A model generated the notes under the pieces. That model ran no database searches and was not told the origin of the DNA. It worked only from the letters and a program-made list of their open reading frames with translations. Of a stretch of 64,000 bases of DNA, positions 62,946 to 64,000 are shown piece after piece (position 1 is the first letter of the stretch; each line of letters starts with the position of its first letter). The position numbers and the translations under genes were made by a program. This stretch comes from Streptomyces luteolus. GTDB lineage: Bacteria; Actinomycetota; Actinomycetes; Streptomycetales; Streptomycetaceae. The stretch spans positions 100,733 through 164,732 of the forward strand of contig NZ_JASCIS010000018.1 in NCBI RefSeq assembly GCF_029968015.1, written 5' to 3'.

Positions 62946-63835
62946 CTTCTCGCGTACGCAAGGCCGTGATCCCTGCCGCGGGCCTGGGCACCAGGTTCCT
63001 TCCTGCCACCAAGGCGACGCCCAAGGAGATGCTGCCGGTCGTCGACAAGCCCGCCATCCAGTACGTCGTCGAGGAAGCAGCAGCGGCTGGCCTGGGCGAC
63101 ATCCTCATGGTTACCGGCCGCAGCAAGCGAGCCCTTGAGGACCACTTCGACCGCAATCACGAACTGGTAGCCACGCTCCGACGCAAGGGCGACGACCGAC
63201 GCCTGGCCTCGGTGACAGAGTCCGACACGCTGGCGAGGATGCACTACGTCCGTCAGGGCGACCCGCTGGGACTCGGCCACGCCGTTTTGTGCGCTGCCGA
63301 CCACATCGGTTCCGAACCCTTCGCGGTGCTGCTCGGCGACGACCTCATCGACCCGCGCGACCCGCTCCTTACCGCCATGCTCGATGTGCAGGAGCGGCAC
63401 GGCGGCAGCGTAGTGGCGCTGATGGAAGTTCCCGACGAGGACATCGGCCTCTACGGCTGTGCGTCTGTGGCCTCGGGGGGCGCAGGCGACGTCCGCAGGA
63501 TTACGGGTCTGGTGGAGAAGCCCGATCCGGGTAACGCCCCATCGAACCTCGCCGTAATCGGCCGCTACGTCCTGGCACCGGAAATCTTCGACGTCCTGCG
63601 AACCACCCCGGCCGGACGGGGCGGAGAAATCCAACTCACCGATGCTCTACGAGCGTTGGCTTCCGGAGAAGCAGCCGGCGGGCCCGTGCACGGTGTTGTA
63701 TTCCGCGGCCGTCGCTACGACACCGGTGACCGCGGATCTTACCTACAGGCGATCGTGCGGCTCGCTTGCGAACGGGACGATCTGGGGCCCGACTTCCAGG
63801 ACTGGCTGCGCAAGTACGTGGCCAACGAACTGTAA
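62942..63835 (+). CDS. galU: UTP-glucose-1-phosphate uridylyltransferase
   Basis: 297 aa from ATG 62942. Pyrophosphorylase motif AAGLGTRFLPATKATPKEML, the metal site VLLGDDLIDPRD, LVEKPDPGNAPSNLAVIGRY and GGEIQLTDALRAL. It makes UDP-glucose from UTP and glucose-1-phosphate. Its presence inside this operon suggests a second, dedicated galU copy rather than the housekeeping one; that needs the whole genome. Confidence 0.93.
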   Translation: MTSRVRKAVIPAAGLGTRFLPATKATPKEMLPVVDKPAIQYVVEEAAAAGLGDILMVTGRSKRALEDHFDRNHELVATLRRKGDDRRLASVTESDTLARMHYVRQGDPLGLGHAVLCAADHIGSEPFAVLLGDDLIDPRDPLLTAMLDVQERHGGSVVALMEVPDEDIGLYGCASVASGGAGDVRRITGLVEKPDPGNAPSNLAVIGRYVLAPEIFDVLRTTPAGRGGEIQLTDALRALASGEAAGGPVHGVVFRGRRYDTGDRGSYLQAIVRLACERDDLGPDFQDWLRKYVANEL

Positions 63836-63881
63836 GGCACGGAACTTGAAGGCAGGGGGCAGATGTGGGAAGGGATATCAG

Positions 63882-64000
63882 GTGGCTGATCTGTCGCAGA
63901 TCGTGAAGGCGTACGACGTACGCGGGGTGGTCCCCGACCAGTGGGACGAGTCCCTGGCCGAGCTGTTCGGCGCGGCCTTCGCGCGGGTCAGGGACGCGCA
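63882..64000 (+). CDS. manB: Phosphomannomutase/phosphoglucomutase (5' part)
   Basis: The first 39 residues from GTG 63882 (GAAGGGATATCAG upstream): VADLSQIVKAYDVRGVVPDQ, then DESLAELFGAAFARV, the start of alpha-D-phosphohexomutases (KAYDVRG). The gene runs out of the window. It would interconvert hexose 6- and 1-phosphates, feeding galU or a GDP-mannose route. Confidence 0.85.
   Translation, partial: MADLSQIVKAYDVRGVVPDQWDESLAELFGAAFARVRDA

Overview
The window is high-GC actinobacterial DNA, almost certainly from a Streptomyces chromosome. Supporting signs are GC-rich third codon positions, GTG/TTG starts, an SsgA-like sporulation protein, an HATPase regulator, a hopanoid cluster and a rare TTA codon in a regulator. 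From memory, the order from the SCO6745-family protein through idi, the cation transporter, the CDP-alcohol transferase operon and the hopanoid genes follows the SCO6745-SCO6770 arm region of S. coelicolor. No tRNA, rRNA or CRISPR array was seen.

Layout: (1) 1-3,100: a decayed gene, a secreted acidic repeat protein, an unknown protein, an SsgA-like protein and intergenic repeat DNA. (2) 3,100-21,500: an MpaB-type oxygenase, three secreted peptidases (M1, X-Pro dipeptidyl, M14), a BCCT transporter, a D-amino-acid oxidase-like enzyme, the RNA-binding protein Tex, an SCO6745-family protein, a GlxA regulator with two tandem DJ-1/PfpI genes, an enoyl-CoA hydratase, an HdeD-like protein and an ATP-binding regulator ending in a 25-bp minisatellite. 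(3) 21,600-24,900, minus strand: idi, a methyltransferase-acetyltransferase fusion behind a possible leader peptide, and a CDF metal exporter. (4) 25,308-32,449: a tight seven-gene operon with two CDP-alcohol phosphotransferases, a cytidylyltransferase-like enzyme, a glycerol-1-phosphate dehydrogenase-like enzyme, a GT2 glycosyltransferase and a Wzm/Wzt (TagG/TagH)-type ABC exporter. It looks like a pathway for making and exporting an alcohol-phosphate-containing surface molecule, and is the best candidate here for an undescribed system. (5) 32,668-42,914: the hopanoid operon hpnC-hpnD-hpnE-polyprenyl synthase-shc-hpnG-hpnH-[dxs remnant]-hpnO. The dxs gene has lost its middle and survives as an in-frame 149-residue N/C fusion, and no ispG is present.

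(6) 42,900-47,000: a decayed stretch (cupin-regulator remnant, broken class II aldolase, glycosyltransferase with an internal deletion) around two good genes: a tyrosine phosphatase, and a LysM-M23 cell-wall hydrolase behind a clear ydaO (c-di-AMP) riboswitch. (7) 47,100-51,000: a prophage fragment with small accessory genes, an ASCH protein, a frameshifted small terminase-like gene and an intact large terminase, but no portal, capsid or tail genes. (8) 51,100-59,300: regulators and accessory enzymes: IclR, a StrR-like ParB-domain activator with a TTA codon, an alpha/beta hydrolase, an MFS exporter divergent from a MarR regulator, an acyltransferase-3 membrane protein and two divergent SDRs. 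(9) 59,600-64,000: the start of a sugar-nucleotide operon: UDP-GlcNAc 2-epimerase, cupin-like protein, FG-GAP repeat protein without a signal peptide, galU, and a phosphomannomutase cut by the window edge. Together with the StrR-like regulator this may be the flank of a glycosylated-product or polysaccharide cluster.
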